Positions 1 to 13,000 of a DNA stretch of 64,000 nt are shown piece by piece. Every line of letters starts with the position of its first letter. The stretch's first letter is position 1. The notes beneath the pieces were generated by a model that saw only the letters and a program-made list of their open reading frames with translations, was not told the DNA's origin and did not search any database. Location of the stretch: the NCBI GenBank assembly GCA_036877525.1, contig JAZGTH010000002.1:16323501-16387500 (forward strand), given 5' to 3'. Source of the DNA: Chromobotia macracanthus. Lineage: Eukaryota > Chordata > Actinopteri > Cypriniformes > Botiidae. The translations under genes and the position numbers were made by a program.

Positions 1-56
1 TTATAAATGTGTTTTGCGTTGTAAGTAATCGTTAATCGCTAGACATCATTCAACAG

Positions 57-202
57 ACTCCATCAGACTAATGACCCACAGACTGAAGCAGATGGAAGGA
101 ACGAGCAGCCGGACACATCTGCCGGAGGACAGCCGTCTGCTGACGGGCGTGTACACGCATGACGAGCAGCTCATGATCACACATATAATGAGCAGCTCGT
201 GA
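57..202 (+). CDS. cep120: last coding exon of a CEP120-like gene (3' part of gene, 5' part outside window)
   Basis: Only the end of this gene is in the window. A possible acceptor (AG at 55-56) is followed by an open frame reading ...RLKQMEGTSS..., then EDSRLLTGVYTHDEQLMI, where it enters a 26-bp tandem array and stops at 200-202 (TGA) after THIMSSS. The lost continuation, IISELKREIHKTSE, lies in frame with the last array unit at 4515-4586. The pattern LLxTGVYTxDExxIISELxREI resembles the C-terminal end of CEP120, a coiled-coil centriole protein needed for centriole elongation. This match is from memory of the family, not a search. Position supports it: in human, CEP120 lies next to PRDM6, tail to tail, as here. 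The polypyrimidine tract of the acceptor is weak, so the exon start is uncertain. The protein would lose about 23 residues and gain seven repeat-encoded ones. Confidence 0.6.
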
Positions 203-3200
203 TCACACGCATGACAAGCAGCTCATGATCACACATATAATGAGCAGCTCATGATCACACGCACGACGAGCAGCTCATGATTACACATGACGAGCAGCTC
301 ATGATCACACATATAATGAGCAGCTCGTGATCACACATATAATGAGCAGCTCATGATCACACGCATGACAAGCAGCTCATGATCACACGCATGACGAGCA
401 GCTCATGATCACACGCATGACGAGCAGCTCATGATCACACGCATGACGAGCAGCTCATGATCACACGCATGACGAGCAGCTCATGATCACACGCATGACG
501 AGCAGCTCATGATCACACGCATGACAAGCAGCTCATGATCACACGCATGACGAAGCAGCTCATGATCATACGCATGACGAGCAGCTCATGATCACACGCA
601 TGACAAGCAGCTCATGATCACACGCATGACAAGCAGCTCATGATCACTCATATAATGAGCAGCTCATGATCACACGCATGACGAGCAGCTCATGATCACA
701 CGCATGACAAGCAGCTCATGATCACACGCATGACGAGCAGCTCATGATCACACGCATGACAAGCAGCTCATGATCACACGCATGACGAGCAGCTCATGAT
801 CACACGCATGACGAGCAGCTCATGATCACACATATAATGAGCAGCTCATGATCACACGCATGACGAGCAGCTCATGATCACACGCATGACAAGCAGCTCA
901 TGATCACACATAATGAGCAGCTCATGATCACACGCATGACGAGCAGCTCATGATCACACGCATGACGAGCAGCTCATGATCACACGCATGACGAGCAGCT
1001 CATGATCACACGCATGACGAGCAGCTCATGATCACACATATAATGAGCAGCTCATGATCACACACATGACGAGCAGCTCATGATCACACATATAAGGAGC
1101 AGCTCATGATCACACATATAATGAGCAGCTCATGATCACACGCACGACGAGCAGCTCATGATCACACATGACGAGCAGCTCATGATCACACGAACGACGA
1201 GCAGCTCATGATCACACACATGATGAGCAGCTCATGATCATACGCATGACGAGCAGCTCATGATCACACGCATGACGAGCAGCTCATGATCACACGCATG
1301 ACAAGCAGCTCATGATCACACATATAATGAGCAGCTCATGATCACACGCACGACGAGCAGCTCATGATCACACATGACGAGCAGCTCATGATCACACGCA
1401 TGACGAGCAGCTCATGATCACACGCATGACGAGCAGCTCATGATCATACGCATGACGAGCAGCTCATGATCACACGCATGACAAGCAGCTCATGATCACA
1501 CGCACGACGAGCAGCTCATGATACACATGACGAGCAGCTCATGATCACACATATAATGAGCAGCTCATGATCACACACATGACGAGCAGCTCATGATCAC
1601 ATGCATGACGAGCAGCTCGTGATCACACGCATGACGAGCAGCTCGTGATCACACGCATGACGAGCAGCTCGTGATCACACGCATGACGAGCAGCTCATGA
1701 TCACACGCATGACGAGCAGCTCATGATCACACGCATGACGAGCAGCTCATGATCATACGCATGACGAGCAGCTCATGATCACACGCATGACAAGCAGCTC
1801 ATGATCACACGCATGACAAGCAGCTCATGATCATACGCATGACAAGCAGCTCATGATCACACGCATGACGAGCAGCTCATGATCACACATATAATGAGCA
1901 GCTCATGATCACACGCATGACGAGCAGCTCATGATCACACATATAATGAGCAGCTCATGATCACACATTTAATGAGCAGCTCATGATCACACATTTAATG
2001 AGCAGCTCGTGATCACACGCATGACGAGCAGCTCGTGATCACACGCATGACGAGCAGCTCGTGATCACACGCATGACGAGCAGCTCGTGATCACACATAT
2101 AATGAGCAGCTCGTGATCACACGCATGACGAGCAGCTCGTGATCACACGCATGACGAGCAGCTCGTGATCACACGCATGACGAGCAGCTCGTGATCACAC
2201 GCATGACAAGCAGCTCATGATCACACGCATGACGAGCAGCTCGTGATCACACTTATAATGAGCAGCTCATGATCACACATTTAATGAGCAGCTCATGATC
2301 ACACATATAATGAGCAGCTCATGATCACACATTTAATGAGCAGCTCGTGATCACACGCATGACGAGCAGCTCGTGATCACACATATAATGAGCAGCTCGT
2401 GATCACACGCATGACGAGCAGCTCGTGATCACACATATAATGAGCAGCTCGTGATCACACATATAATGAGCAGCTCGTGATCACACATATAATGAGCAGC
2501 TCGTGATCACACATATAATGAGCAGCTCGTGATCACACGCATGACGAGCAGCTCGTGATCACACATATAATGAGCAGCTCGTGATCACACACATGACGAG
2601 CAGCTCATGATCACACATGACGAGCAGCTCGTGATCACACATATAATGAGCAGCTCGTGATCACACATATGACGAGCAGCTCGTGATCACACATATAATG
2701 AGCAGCTCGTGATCACACATATAATGAGCAGCTCGTGATCACACGCATGATGAGCAGCTCGTGATCACACATATAATGAGCAGCTCGTGATCACTCATAT
2801 AATGAGCAGCTCATGATCACACGCATGACGAGCAGCTCGTGATCACACATGACGAGCAGCTCGTGATCACACTTATAATGAGCAGCTCGTGATCACACAT
2901 ATAATGAGCAGCTCATGATCACACGCATGACGAGCAGCTCGTGATCACACATATAATGAGCAGCTCGTGATCACACGCATGACGAGCAGCTCGTGATCAC
3001 ACATGACGAGCAGCTCGTGATCACACGCATGACGAGCAGCTCGTGATCACACATATAATGAGCAGCTCGTGATCACACATATAATGAGCAGCTCGTGATC
3101 ACACGCATGACGAGCAGCTCATGATCACATATGACGAGCAGCTCATGATCACACATATAATGAGCAGCTCATGATCACACATGACGAGCAGCTCGTGATC

Positions 3201-4514
3201 ACACATATAATGAGCAGCTCGTGATCACACATATAATGAGCAGCTCGTGATCACACGCATGACGAGCAGCTCGTGATCACACATATAATGAGCAGCTCGT
3301 GATCACACGCATGACGAGCAGCTCATGATCACACATATAATGAGCAGCTCGTGATCACACATATAATGAGCAGCTCATGATCACACATATAATGAGCAGC
3401 TCGTGATCACACATGACGAGCAGCTCGTGATCACACATATAATGAGCAGCTCGTGATCACACACATGACGAGCAGCTCATGATCACACATGATGAGCAGC
3501 TCGTGATCACACATATAATGAGCAGCTCGTGATCACACATATAATGAGCAGCTCGTGATCACACATATAATGAGCAGCTCGTGATCACACATATAATGAG
3601 CAGCTCGTGATCACAGCATGACGAGCAGCTCGTGATCACACATATAATGAGCAGCTCGTGATCACTCATATAATGAGCAGCTCATGATCACACATGATGA
3701 GCAGCTCGTGATCACACATATAATGAGCAGCTCGTGATCACACTTATAATGAGCAGCTCGTGATCACACATATAATGAGCAGCTCATGATCACAGCATGA
3801 CGAGCAGCTCGTGATACACATATAATGAGCAGCTCGTGATCACACATGACGAGCAGCTCGTGATCACACATGAAGAGCAGCTCGTGATCACACGCATGAC
3901 GAGCAGCTCGTGATCACACATATAATGAGCAGCTCGTGATCACACATATAATGAGCAGCTCGTGATCACACCATACGAGCAGCTCATGATCACACGCATG
4001 ACAAGCAGCTCGTGATCACACATATAATGAGCAGCTCGTGATCACACATATAATGAGCAGCTCGTGATCACACATATGATGAGCAGCTCATGATCACACA
4101 TATGACAAGCAGCTCATGATCACACATATAATGAGCAGCTCGTGATCACACATATAATGAGCAGCTCATGATCACACATATAATGAGCAGCTCATGATCA
4201 CACGCATGACGAGCAGCTCGTGATCACACATATAATGAGCAGCTCGTGATCACACATATAATGAGCAGCTCGTGATACACATGATGAGCAGCTCATGATC
4301 ACACATATAATGAGCAGCTCGTGATCACACGCATGACGAGCAGCTCATGATCACACATATAATGAGCAGCTCGTGATCACACATATAATGAGCAGCTCAT
4401 GATCACACATATAATGAGCAGCTCGTGATCACACATATAATGAGCAGCTCGTGATCACACATATAATGAGCAGCTCGTGATCACACATATAATGAGCAGC
4501 TCATGATCACACAC
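153..4514 (+). repeat. 26-bp minisatellite, about 167 units, inside a coding/3'-UTR exon
   Basis: Tandem units of 26 bp (some 20-25 bp) fill about 4.36 kb. Each has the fixed core GAGCAGCTC(A/G)TGATCAC with a central TGATCA palindrome. Two variants dominate: one with CGCATGAC(G/A) before the core and CTCAT in it, mostly at 153-1960, and one with CATATAATG and CTCGT, mostly after about 2000. CATTTAATG variants cluster near 1960-2340. The first unit is the coding sequence for THDEQLMI, so the array appears to have grown from an exon segment. Because 26 is not a multiple of 3 and every unit has TGA in one frame, it cannot be read through. Confidence 0.97.
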
Positions 4515-4586
4515 ATGATCATCATCTCTGAGCTCAAGAGAGAGATTCACAAGACCAGTGAGACCATATTGAGCTCATCCACCTAA
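4515..4586 (+). pseudogene. displaced C-terminal codons of the CEP120-like gene
   Basis: Immediately after the last repeat unit an open frame reads MIIISELKREIHKTSETI... and ends with TAA at 4584-4586. It continues the sense of the upstream exon (VYTHDEQLMI + ISELKREI) but is separated from it by the minisatellite. Here the two halves are out of frame: first-unit ATG at 173 and this ATG at 4515 differ by 4342 nt, which is 1 modulo 3. Stops inside the array make it unreachable by plain read-through. It would be reached only by splicing between units. Confidence 0.6.
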
Positions 4587-4627
4587 AACAAAACATAACA
4601 ATGAAATCATTGTCTCCTTATGCATTT

Positions 4628-4633
4628 AATAAA
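4628..4633 (+). terminator. poly(A) signal AATAAA of the CEP120-like gene
   Basis: AATAAA lies 42 nt after the displaced stop codon. It is followed by a GT-rich stretch (TGTTTGTGTTTC, from about 4650), the usual layout of a vertebrate cleavage site. It places the whole minisatellite inside the transcribed last exon. Confidence 0.65.
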
Positions 4634-4769
4634 TGTTACAGGTATCCATGTTTGTGTTTCTCTAACTAGTGTTTTACTGAAAAACAGGTCAGTTGTGAGT
4701 GAAGATCATCAGGGCAGACTGAGTTGTTCCGAATTAACGCCATAAACGCTCGACAGTCAGCGATGGCTG

Positions 4770-4788
4770 TGACGTCAGCAGATGGCGC
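4770..4788 (+). promoter_or_regulatory. CRE palindrome overlapping a CTCF-like motif
   Basis: TGACGTCA (4770-4777) overlaps TCAGCAGATGGCGC (4775-4788), which fits the CTCF core CCASYAGRKGGCRS at every position but the first. The site lies between the convergent ends of the CEP120-like gene and prdm6. Seen in sequence; function is inferred. Confidence 0.4.
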
Positions 4789-7700
4789 TGTCTCTCAACA
4801 AATCTCTGGATCTGCGTGCGTTTATGTTGTGGTTTGATAATGTTTATCATATAATGTTTTCACAGAAAATTCTTTTATATCGCTATCCAAAAACCCATAA
4901 GACATTTCTTAGTGTTTAATGTCTTTATGAAATCCACACTGACTGTCCTGCCAAAATTTTCTTCAACATACCAAAAAGTGTCTGTAACTTACAAAAGCTC
5001 AGTTTGTCTCCACAGTCAGTTTGCATCTTGATGCCTTTAAAACTGGATAGTTGTGGTGTATAAAAGTTGAACATCTGTTTAACACTGTTTCTCAATATAA
5101 ACCTTTCAGAGGTTCACCTTTAACCCATCAGTCAGACTTTGAGCAGCATTGACTAATATGACTATAACTGTTGAAACTGTTGATTTACTATTTACAACAT
5201 GGAGGTAAATAATAATAATAACAGAATGTTAAATGTGTAGGCCTGCTTTGAATTCACTGTATGTCGCTTTGGATAAACGTGTATAGTAGCTTTGGGAGGA
5301 CAACTGCGTGTGTCTGCTGGTGGTCAGACTGGATCTGCAGCTGATAGTGGTTCCGCCATCGTATCAGCCTTTATAGGGACGCAGCCTTAGCAGCACATTT
5401 ACGGGCTCTTTCCACACACAGCCTGTCTGCAACAGCTCCACTCATGTTGGTCTGAGGTTTGAAATTAACCTCTGAATGTGTTTCAACAAGTCTTGCTGCC
5501 ACACTATACACATCCACGAGTAAATGCATCTGTATATAGGGGCCATTGTCAGAAGAATATTAATAGCCCATGACATTTTGTCCAAAGGCTGTTACACACT
5601 AAATGTTTTGGGTTTGAAAATGGAGAAACAGTTAAAGCTCTTTTGCTTTACACAATGAACAGAGTTAAATGTGACAGATTAGTCACAACACAGTTTTCTG
5701 AGACTCACCCATATACTCAATGTCTCAGACTATATTTATAGCATTTTGGAGATATGCTTTGGATGGTGTCTAGTCTGTAGTTTAACTTAGTTAAACACAA
5801 TTCATTTAGTTAAACAATTCACCCTCAAATAATAATAATAACAACTAGTAGTTATTATAAACTAACAGAATTGTTATTATTACTCTTAACACTGACCTTT
5901 TCACTCAAAGAAAAATGTGACTGCTGGCTTTTATGTGGTTTATGTCCCTTTAAAATGCATCACATATTTTCAGAAATGTTGCTATTATACTGTGGTCACA
6001 AAAGCAGCATTTGACATGGATATCCTTGAGGATTTTAAGCTGCTGTTTCCTCAGGCTTACCACTGAGTTCAACAGTCATTCAGAAAACTGGAAAATTGCT
6101 TTTTTAAAAAGTTTTGATAATGGGCACACACACTGGATCTTTATATTACATCTTTATATGTTTCCATTTACGACTTTTGGAAGTTAAAAACGTTATTGTT
6201 AATTGATTGTGAAAGTGTGACCTCAGCCTGCTTCACATTTTTCCCAACAGGAAATTCCACAAAGCAACAGTGCTGCTGTTGAAAACCCACATTCACATGT
6301 ATGCTTTCAAAATAATAATTCTCATGTGCTCATTTGTTTGGCCTCTGGGCCGGGCTGAAGTTCACAGGTCTCAGTTCTCATGGCCAAGTGCTGTGATTGA
6401 TGCATTAAATTTTAACTATTTGTTTTACAAATGTGTAATGCACCCCTGGGAACAATTTTCCTCAATATCCAAGAGCTGGGAACATTGCACTGTTTGAATA
6501 ATTATTATAATTGTTGGGCAAGAAAAACAGGTGGACGTTTTCACCTTTTCAAAACCACAAACTTGAGCAGAAAGTTTTGCACACTTCTGATGTTCATGTC
6601 AGCATTGAATACATAAGAATAAATCCTCAACATTACACAGTCATAATACAGTTTAATGCAATGTTTCCCATGAGCACGACTCTCTTCCATAGATCAACAC
6701 ACCAACTTCAGATCTCATTTGTCTTGAGCTCTCAAAAACAAACTCCTGCCATTTTGCTCTTTGCCACTAAGGACTCAGAAGAACTTTGCAATCTACTAAT
6801 TATCTTTAACTGACAGCATAAAAAATGTCCAGACTGTGTCCAAAAGCCACACTGCATTCAAACTATATTCAGTGAAACTATTGATCTAAAAGTGTTGCCA
6901 AACAAAACAAACGCCAGAAAAGTTACAATGTTGATCTAATAAGGTTCAATCATTTGCTCCCTTTATCATCACTGAAAAAACAAACACGAAAATGTTCAAG
7001 CGCTCCACATAAACATTACAAAAAGGGCCCAAGACATCCCAGACGTGAGTGCTATTATCTCATTGTTTTTTGGTGTTTTGGTGGGGGAGGTGTCTCCTGA
7101 AAGGTGTGCAGCCATAGCCTAATAAATCAACAGTGGCCCTCAGTTCACATTCTGTGGGTCAGATGTATGACCCCTCGACAGCTGCCCAAGCCTGAGACAC
7201 AGGCGCTCTGGGACGTGACCCTCCCCACACACACCACAGGGTCCAAGGCCTGAGCACTAACCCTGATACATCACCAGCAGTTAAGATGGATTTCATGCTC
7301 CCTGCAAAAGAAAAAAACTAAAGCAGCAAACAGCAGTGTGTCAGTGAACATGAGACCAGCACATTAATGTTACTTTATAAACTGTGTGTTTGCTGTCCCT
7401 GTCTTATTGTTATCATCTGTACTTGTAAGTTGCTTTAAAAAAGACGGTAAATAGTTTGTTAGTTGGTGATATAATTAGTTATTACAAACATACACTATTT
7501 GTCATATCAAAAACACCTGATAAAACATTTGTTCAAGACAAAACAGTGAGGTTAGGGTTAAATAAACTGTTTTAGACATATTACAGATTAGACACACTTG
7601 AATTAAATATTGACTATGAATGAAATTAAGGATCATGAAACCATCACCTCATCAACATTTACTGTTAAGTAAATCAAAGTTTAGTTAATACTTTAGTCAC

Positions 7701-8337
7701 AAGAACATTTTTGGTCTATTGTTCCTGTACAAAGATAAATGATGAACTGATGCAAATGTGTAACCTTAACACGCTTTCTGAAACATACAGTATCTTTAGA
7801 ATACAGTACAACTCATGATTATCAGATAAGCTGGTTAACTGTATCCGAGCCCACAGTTTGCATGATTACATAAAGAATAAAATAGATTCTACATACACTA
7901 CCATTCAAAGGTTTTGAAACAATTCACTGAAATGTTTCTCATGATCTTGAAAATCTTTTAAACATTTGGCTAAACGTTCAAAATTATTTTTGTAGACAAC
8001 ATTATAATTGTGCCAGCATAATATCTTGATATCTTAATATATAATATCATTAATATCTGTCATTAAACAATTACAATTTAAAAAAGTGGAAATTAATAAC
8101 TTGGACTAGACAAGCTAGAAAAGCAGCCAATCAGGGCCTAGAAAAGATCAAAACTAATTTTCTTACTGTTTAAATAGCACTTAAGGGTGATAGCTCAAGA
8201 AACTGACTGATAAAATGCCAAAAACACATTTTTGGACATTTTAGGCAATAGGTGACTACACTGAAGAGTAAATGAAAAAAAATGAAAACAATTTTTTTTA
8301 ACTTTAGGGTTAAAATAAATCTTAACGTTACATTTGT
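4789..8337. other. intergenic region between convergent genes
   Basis: No convincing exon, RNA gene or intact mobile element was seen. Open frames at 6270-6813 are short, overlapping and unlike any family I know. A scrap near 5260-5280 resembles the tail of a fish tRNA-derived SINE. The block 7060-7290 is richer in GC and repeat-free and could be 3'-UTR or a conserved element. Confidence 0.5.
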
Positions 8338-8343
8338 TTTATT
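8338..8343 (-). terminator. candidate poly(A) signal of prdm6
   Basis: AATAAA on the minus strand, about 880 nt beyond the prdm6 stop codon. I saw no closer canonical signal. Weak evidence because the region is AT-rich. Confidence 0.3.
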
Positions 8344-9225
8344 TCAGTTTTGATTAGTTTACTATTATTCTAAAATGTGGAAAAATATGTGTATAAGTGT
8401 TTCAAAACTTTTAAACAGAAGTGTACGTATAAAAGATAGATGACATTGTTACTTTCAGTAAAACAGTTTTTGATTCTTTCTGGTGGTTATAAACTAAAAT
8501 GATCATGTTTTCGTCTCTGATCAGTTAAAGGTGTCTCATAATAAAACTGTACTTTTGTTCCAAGAAACAGTTTGCTAAACGTAAGACGATGTTCATCTTG
8601 CAATAAAAAAGTAAAAGATTTGATTATGAAAACCCAATAGCAAACCAAACACTAGCTGCAATGTAAGCAGTGATTTCGCTCTACATTTTGGTGCATTTTG
8701 ATTAAATTAAACAGTTGTCAAATGTGCCACATGGCATGATATGAGAGAAATATATTCAGAATTTACATTTTTACATTATGAAGAAAATGCATTTTTGGTG
8801 AAAGCAGTTTCTCCTCTTGCAAGTCATGCAGTCGCACAGAGGTCAGCGTCCTCAGAAGAACGCAGCTGAGCTCTTGCGCTTTGGTTTACACACAGACACA
8901 CAGATAAAGCAGGAAACCACATGAATACACAATTATTCGTTTTCTGGGACGAGCTGGACTGACCCACTTTCTGTTTCTATTCTAGCTCTTCTAAACATGT
9001 CTTGATTCACCAGCTCGTTAATAAATAATACCCCGCCCCGTCCATGTGATCGCCCAAGCCCCGCCCCTCATTCTCTGTGCCAGAATCGATATCTCTGAAC
9101 ATCTCCGTTATTTTATTACAGCTTTCGCTTTTCTGCGTCTGATTGAGGGTTTCTCTTAGGAAATCTTTGGTTTTGCTTAAGTGTCCGTGACATTTAATCA
9201 TGATCTTCGGCGGCCGGTCAATCAG

Positions 9226-9340
9226 TTAATCCACCTCGATTGATTCGCTGCTCTCGCTGGCGGGTTTGCACTCGTTGGGCATCCGCTGGTGTCTGCTCAG
9301 CTGCGTCGCCTGCGTGAAGCTGCGCTCGCACCTCTCGCAC
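9226..9340 (-). CDS. prdm6: prdm6 coding exon 7 (last zinc finger) with a TG-array acceptor
   Basis: Encodes the fourth finger, beginning [19 protein letters not shown], and the C-terminus; TAA at 9226-9228. The acceptor AG (9342-9341 on the minus strand) is directly preceded by a TG array with no adenosine for 92 nt, so any branch point must be unusually distant. Confidence 0.95.
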
Positions 9341-9392
9341 CTGCGGACACACACACACACACACACACACAGACACACACACAAGACGCAGA

Positions 9393-9428
<36 letters not shown>

Positions 9429-10023
9429 GACACATACACACACACACAGACAGACACAGACACACACAAAGACAGACACACACACACACAGACATACACA
9501 CAGACAGACATACACACACACACAGACGCAGAGACACACACACAGACACAGAGACACACACAGACACACACACACACACACACACAGACAGACACATACA
9601 CACACACACAGACAGACACAGAGACACACACAAAGACAGACACACACACAAACACAGACAGACATACACACACACACAGACAGACAGACACACACAGAGA
9701 CACACACACACACACACAGACAGACACATACACACACACACACAGACAGACACAGAGACACACACAGACACACACACACAGACAGACATACACAGAGGCA
9801 CACAGAGACATACACACACAGACATACACACAGACAGACAGACAGACACAGCGACACACACACAGACATACACACACACACACACACACAGACAGACATA
9901 AACACAGACACGCACACACACACAGACAGACAGACACACACACACAGACAGACATACACAGACACACACACACACACAGACATACACAGACACACACACA
10001 CACAGACAGACAGACATACACAG

Positions 10024-10059
<36 letters not shown>

Positions 10060-13000
10060 GACACACAGACATACACACACACACAGACATGCACACACAC
10101 ACACAGACAGACAGACACGCACAGACACACACACACAGACAGACATACACGCACAGACAAACACACACACAGACATACACACACACGCAGACAGAGACAC
10201 ACACAGACAGACATACACAGACAACACCACACAGACACACACAGAGACACACAGACAAACACATACACAGAGACACACACACACACACTACACAGACACA
10301 CACACACACACACAGACATACACAGACAGACACACATGCACAGACAAACACACACATACACAGACAGACACACAGAGTGAGAGGGAGAAGAGACAGATCC
10401 TGGTTCAGCACGCTTAACTTTAACAACAGCTGACACTTGAAAGCGTTGGTGTAATTGCCACCCGCACGCAGGGCCTTGATCGCCTCACAACATGAAGCGC
10501 GTCAATAATGTGAGTGGACGGGCGAGAAGAGATGAAGGTTTTCAGCATTGTGTCTTGATGGAGCTCATGTGTCTGTTTCTACAGTGACGGCAAACGGATC
10601 AGCTCGATTCTGTCATCAGATGCTAGAAAGATGCTCTTCTGAATTCAGCGTACATCACGGCTTCACAGGGCTAACTGCTTTTTTAAAACGGTTATTCCAT
10701 ATACCTGACAATGTTTCTTAAAATAAACACACAGCATCAAAAATATAACTATACTGGTGAAAATATTCTTCCATCAAGCAGTGTAGTTCTATAGAAACAG
10801 TGTCACACTGGCGCAGCAATACATCAAATACTGTTATTCAAACCTGTTCAATACATCAAATACTGTTCTGCAGCAACACAAACATTTAGTTTTCGTTCTC
10901 AAACAGCAGACAAAATACACCCAAAACATTAATAATGTAAATTGAATAAAATACAAACAAAATCAAGCATCATGTGGGACACATCACATCACCATCACAT
11001 CACATTTTAAACACCAGTGTAAAAGCTGCTGTAGGTAAAGTCCTGACCTCTTGTCTGTCTGTCTGTGTGTCTGTCTGAAGCTGTTCTGTCTGTTCAAGAA
11101 AATCAGTTTGAAAACTGTCATTATTTTTGCAAATCTGTTTGATGACACTAGAAACGACATTTCACCTTTTCGTTGAGTCACAGTTTAACAGTTTCCTATT
11201 AAGTAAAGTGCTGAGCAGAAGCAACAGTGTAAGAGAGGAAACACGGGCTGCTTCTATCAAGCGCAGCAGCTCAATGAGAAGAACTGAGGCATATTGATTG
11301 ACTAAAGATTTCTGTGCTGTACTCATTAATGTCTTTGTGCCTCTGTCTCTCTGGAGCTGCTGAACTGCTGATGACAGTTTATCTGTGTATCACTGATTGC
11401 TTATTAGATCCCTGATTTGTTACTGGATTTCACAACTACACAGACAAACATCAGAGCAGCTCAAACTCTTTTATTTCTCACACAGAAGAATACTGAAGCA
11501 GTGAAACATATGAAACGTTTACTGATCAGCACTTTCTACATCCTGACAAACAGGAGGCCTTTTCTCTGCATGGACATGCGCAACCTTTCACCCTGCTCTT
11601 AAAATTCACTTGACAGTTTTAACAATATTAGTCTGTTAATTGTGGATGTCTACAAAATATTTTGATGATGACAAATGACAAAATAACTATTCTGGTGGTT
11701 TTAATTAGTATTCCTTGAGAGCTTTATTAAAAACAATATCTGTTTGCAAGAGTAAGTCAAAAAGTACTGATGGAAGTCAACTCTAAAACCCTAACCCATT
11801 TTTTTAAATATGTGATGTTGTGATTGGCTCAAAAACATGAACTCTGATGTAAACCTGGGGGTGGGAAACCAGAGCAATTGCACGTGCATCTCTGTGCAGC
11901 TTGGTGATTCTGAGGTGAATTTTGAGACAGCTCCAAACTCAAAAGTGTGGCAGTTTTTTTAGCTTGTTGAGTTCTGTTTATGTTATAATTGTGTAGCTGT
12001 GTCTCCCTGATTTCCTCTCCATGCTGCTCTTGCATGTTGAAAGATTAGTGTGTAATAAGAACTTCTATTTTGTATTCATAATCATATCAATTCCACCGAC
12101 TTCACAACTGGAAGTCGTGAGTCAGAGTCAACTCCAAAAACACGGAATTGAACACCTCTATCAAAAAGGTCAAATATAAGCAACATGTACTGACTTTAAA
12201 GAAATCTATTAACTCGTTTTTTTATTTTTTAATCTATGCAGTTTTAGCTCACCTTTTCTCATGCTAGAGTGCTTCAGACCTAAACAATAATATTTTCATG
12301 TCAGAAATTATTTAAAAAGGTCTGAAGATGAAGCAGTGAGCAGAGATGTCTTCAGTCTGTGGTAGAAAACAAAGGCATGATTGTAGACTCAAAGAAAGAT
12401 GAAATGATTTCAAAAGAAACTCCATGTGTTAGCTAACAGCTAAAGATTCTGTCTGCAGTGTTGTGAAACAGGACAAGTTGTACACATGAACAATAACAGT
12501 TTCTAAGAATGAATGGTACTCACTGTTACTTACTTGAAAGGCTTCTCCCCCGTGTGTGTGCGAATGTGGTTATTCAGTGTGGTGGCCCCTGCGAACGCCC
12601 GGCCGCAGTATCCACACTTGAAGGGTCGGTCACTGGAGTGTGTGACCACGTGGTTCCGCAGCTCCGAGGGCTGAGAGAAGGACTGGGAACAGTGTCCACA
12701 CTGATACGGTCTGGAAACACAGAGCAGAAGAGCCCAACACTGTTACCATGGAAGTCTGTCCCTCATCAACACTGGGGCAAGAACACAGTTAGGTGTTAGT
12801 CACACTCTGCTGCCGACTTTCACCACCATCCAGTTTCAAACTGTGTCTAAAGTGGTAACATGAATTATTAGTTAAGTGCTTGTTAATCACAGTGCTGTAT
12901 CACATCACACACTGTTCTGAAGTATCATTATTTATTTATTTCATTTGTCATCACATTTGAAAGGGTTATATACAATTAAAGACTTTGTTTTTACAGAGCA

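Noticed and set aside
153..4514. CRISPR-like or centromere-like array
   Set aside because: Repeats are directly adjacent with no unique spacers, in a vertebrate exon. It is an ordinary minisatellite.
6270..6813. Overlapping small plus-strand frames
   Set aside because: No family resemblance, no splice context, AT-rich composition; expected by chance.
9218..10436. Open frames of 350-400 codons on both strands (Cys/Val- or Thr/His/Gln-rich)
   Set aside because: They are the translation of a CA/TG repeat, overlap each other on both strands and have no unique sequence except where they run into the last prdm6 exon.
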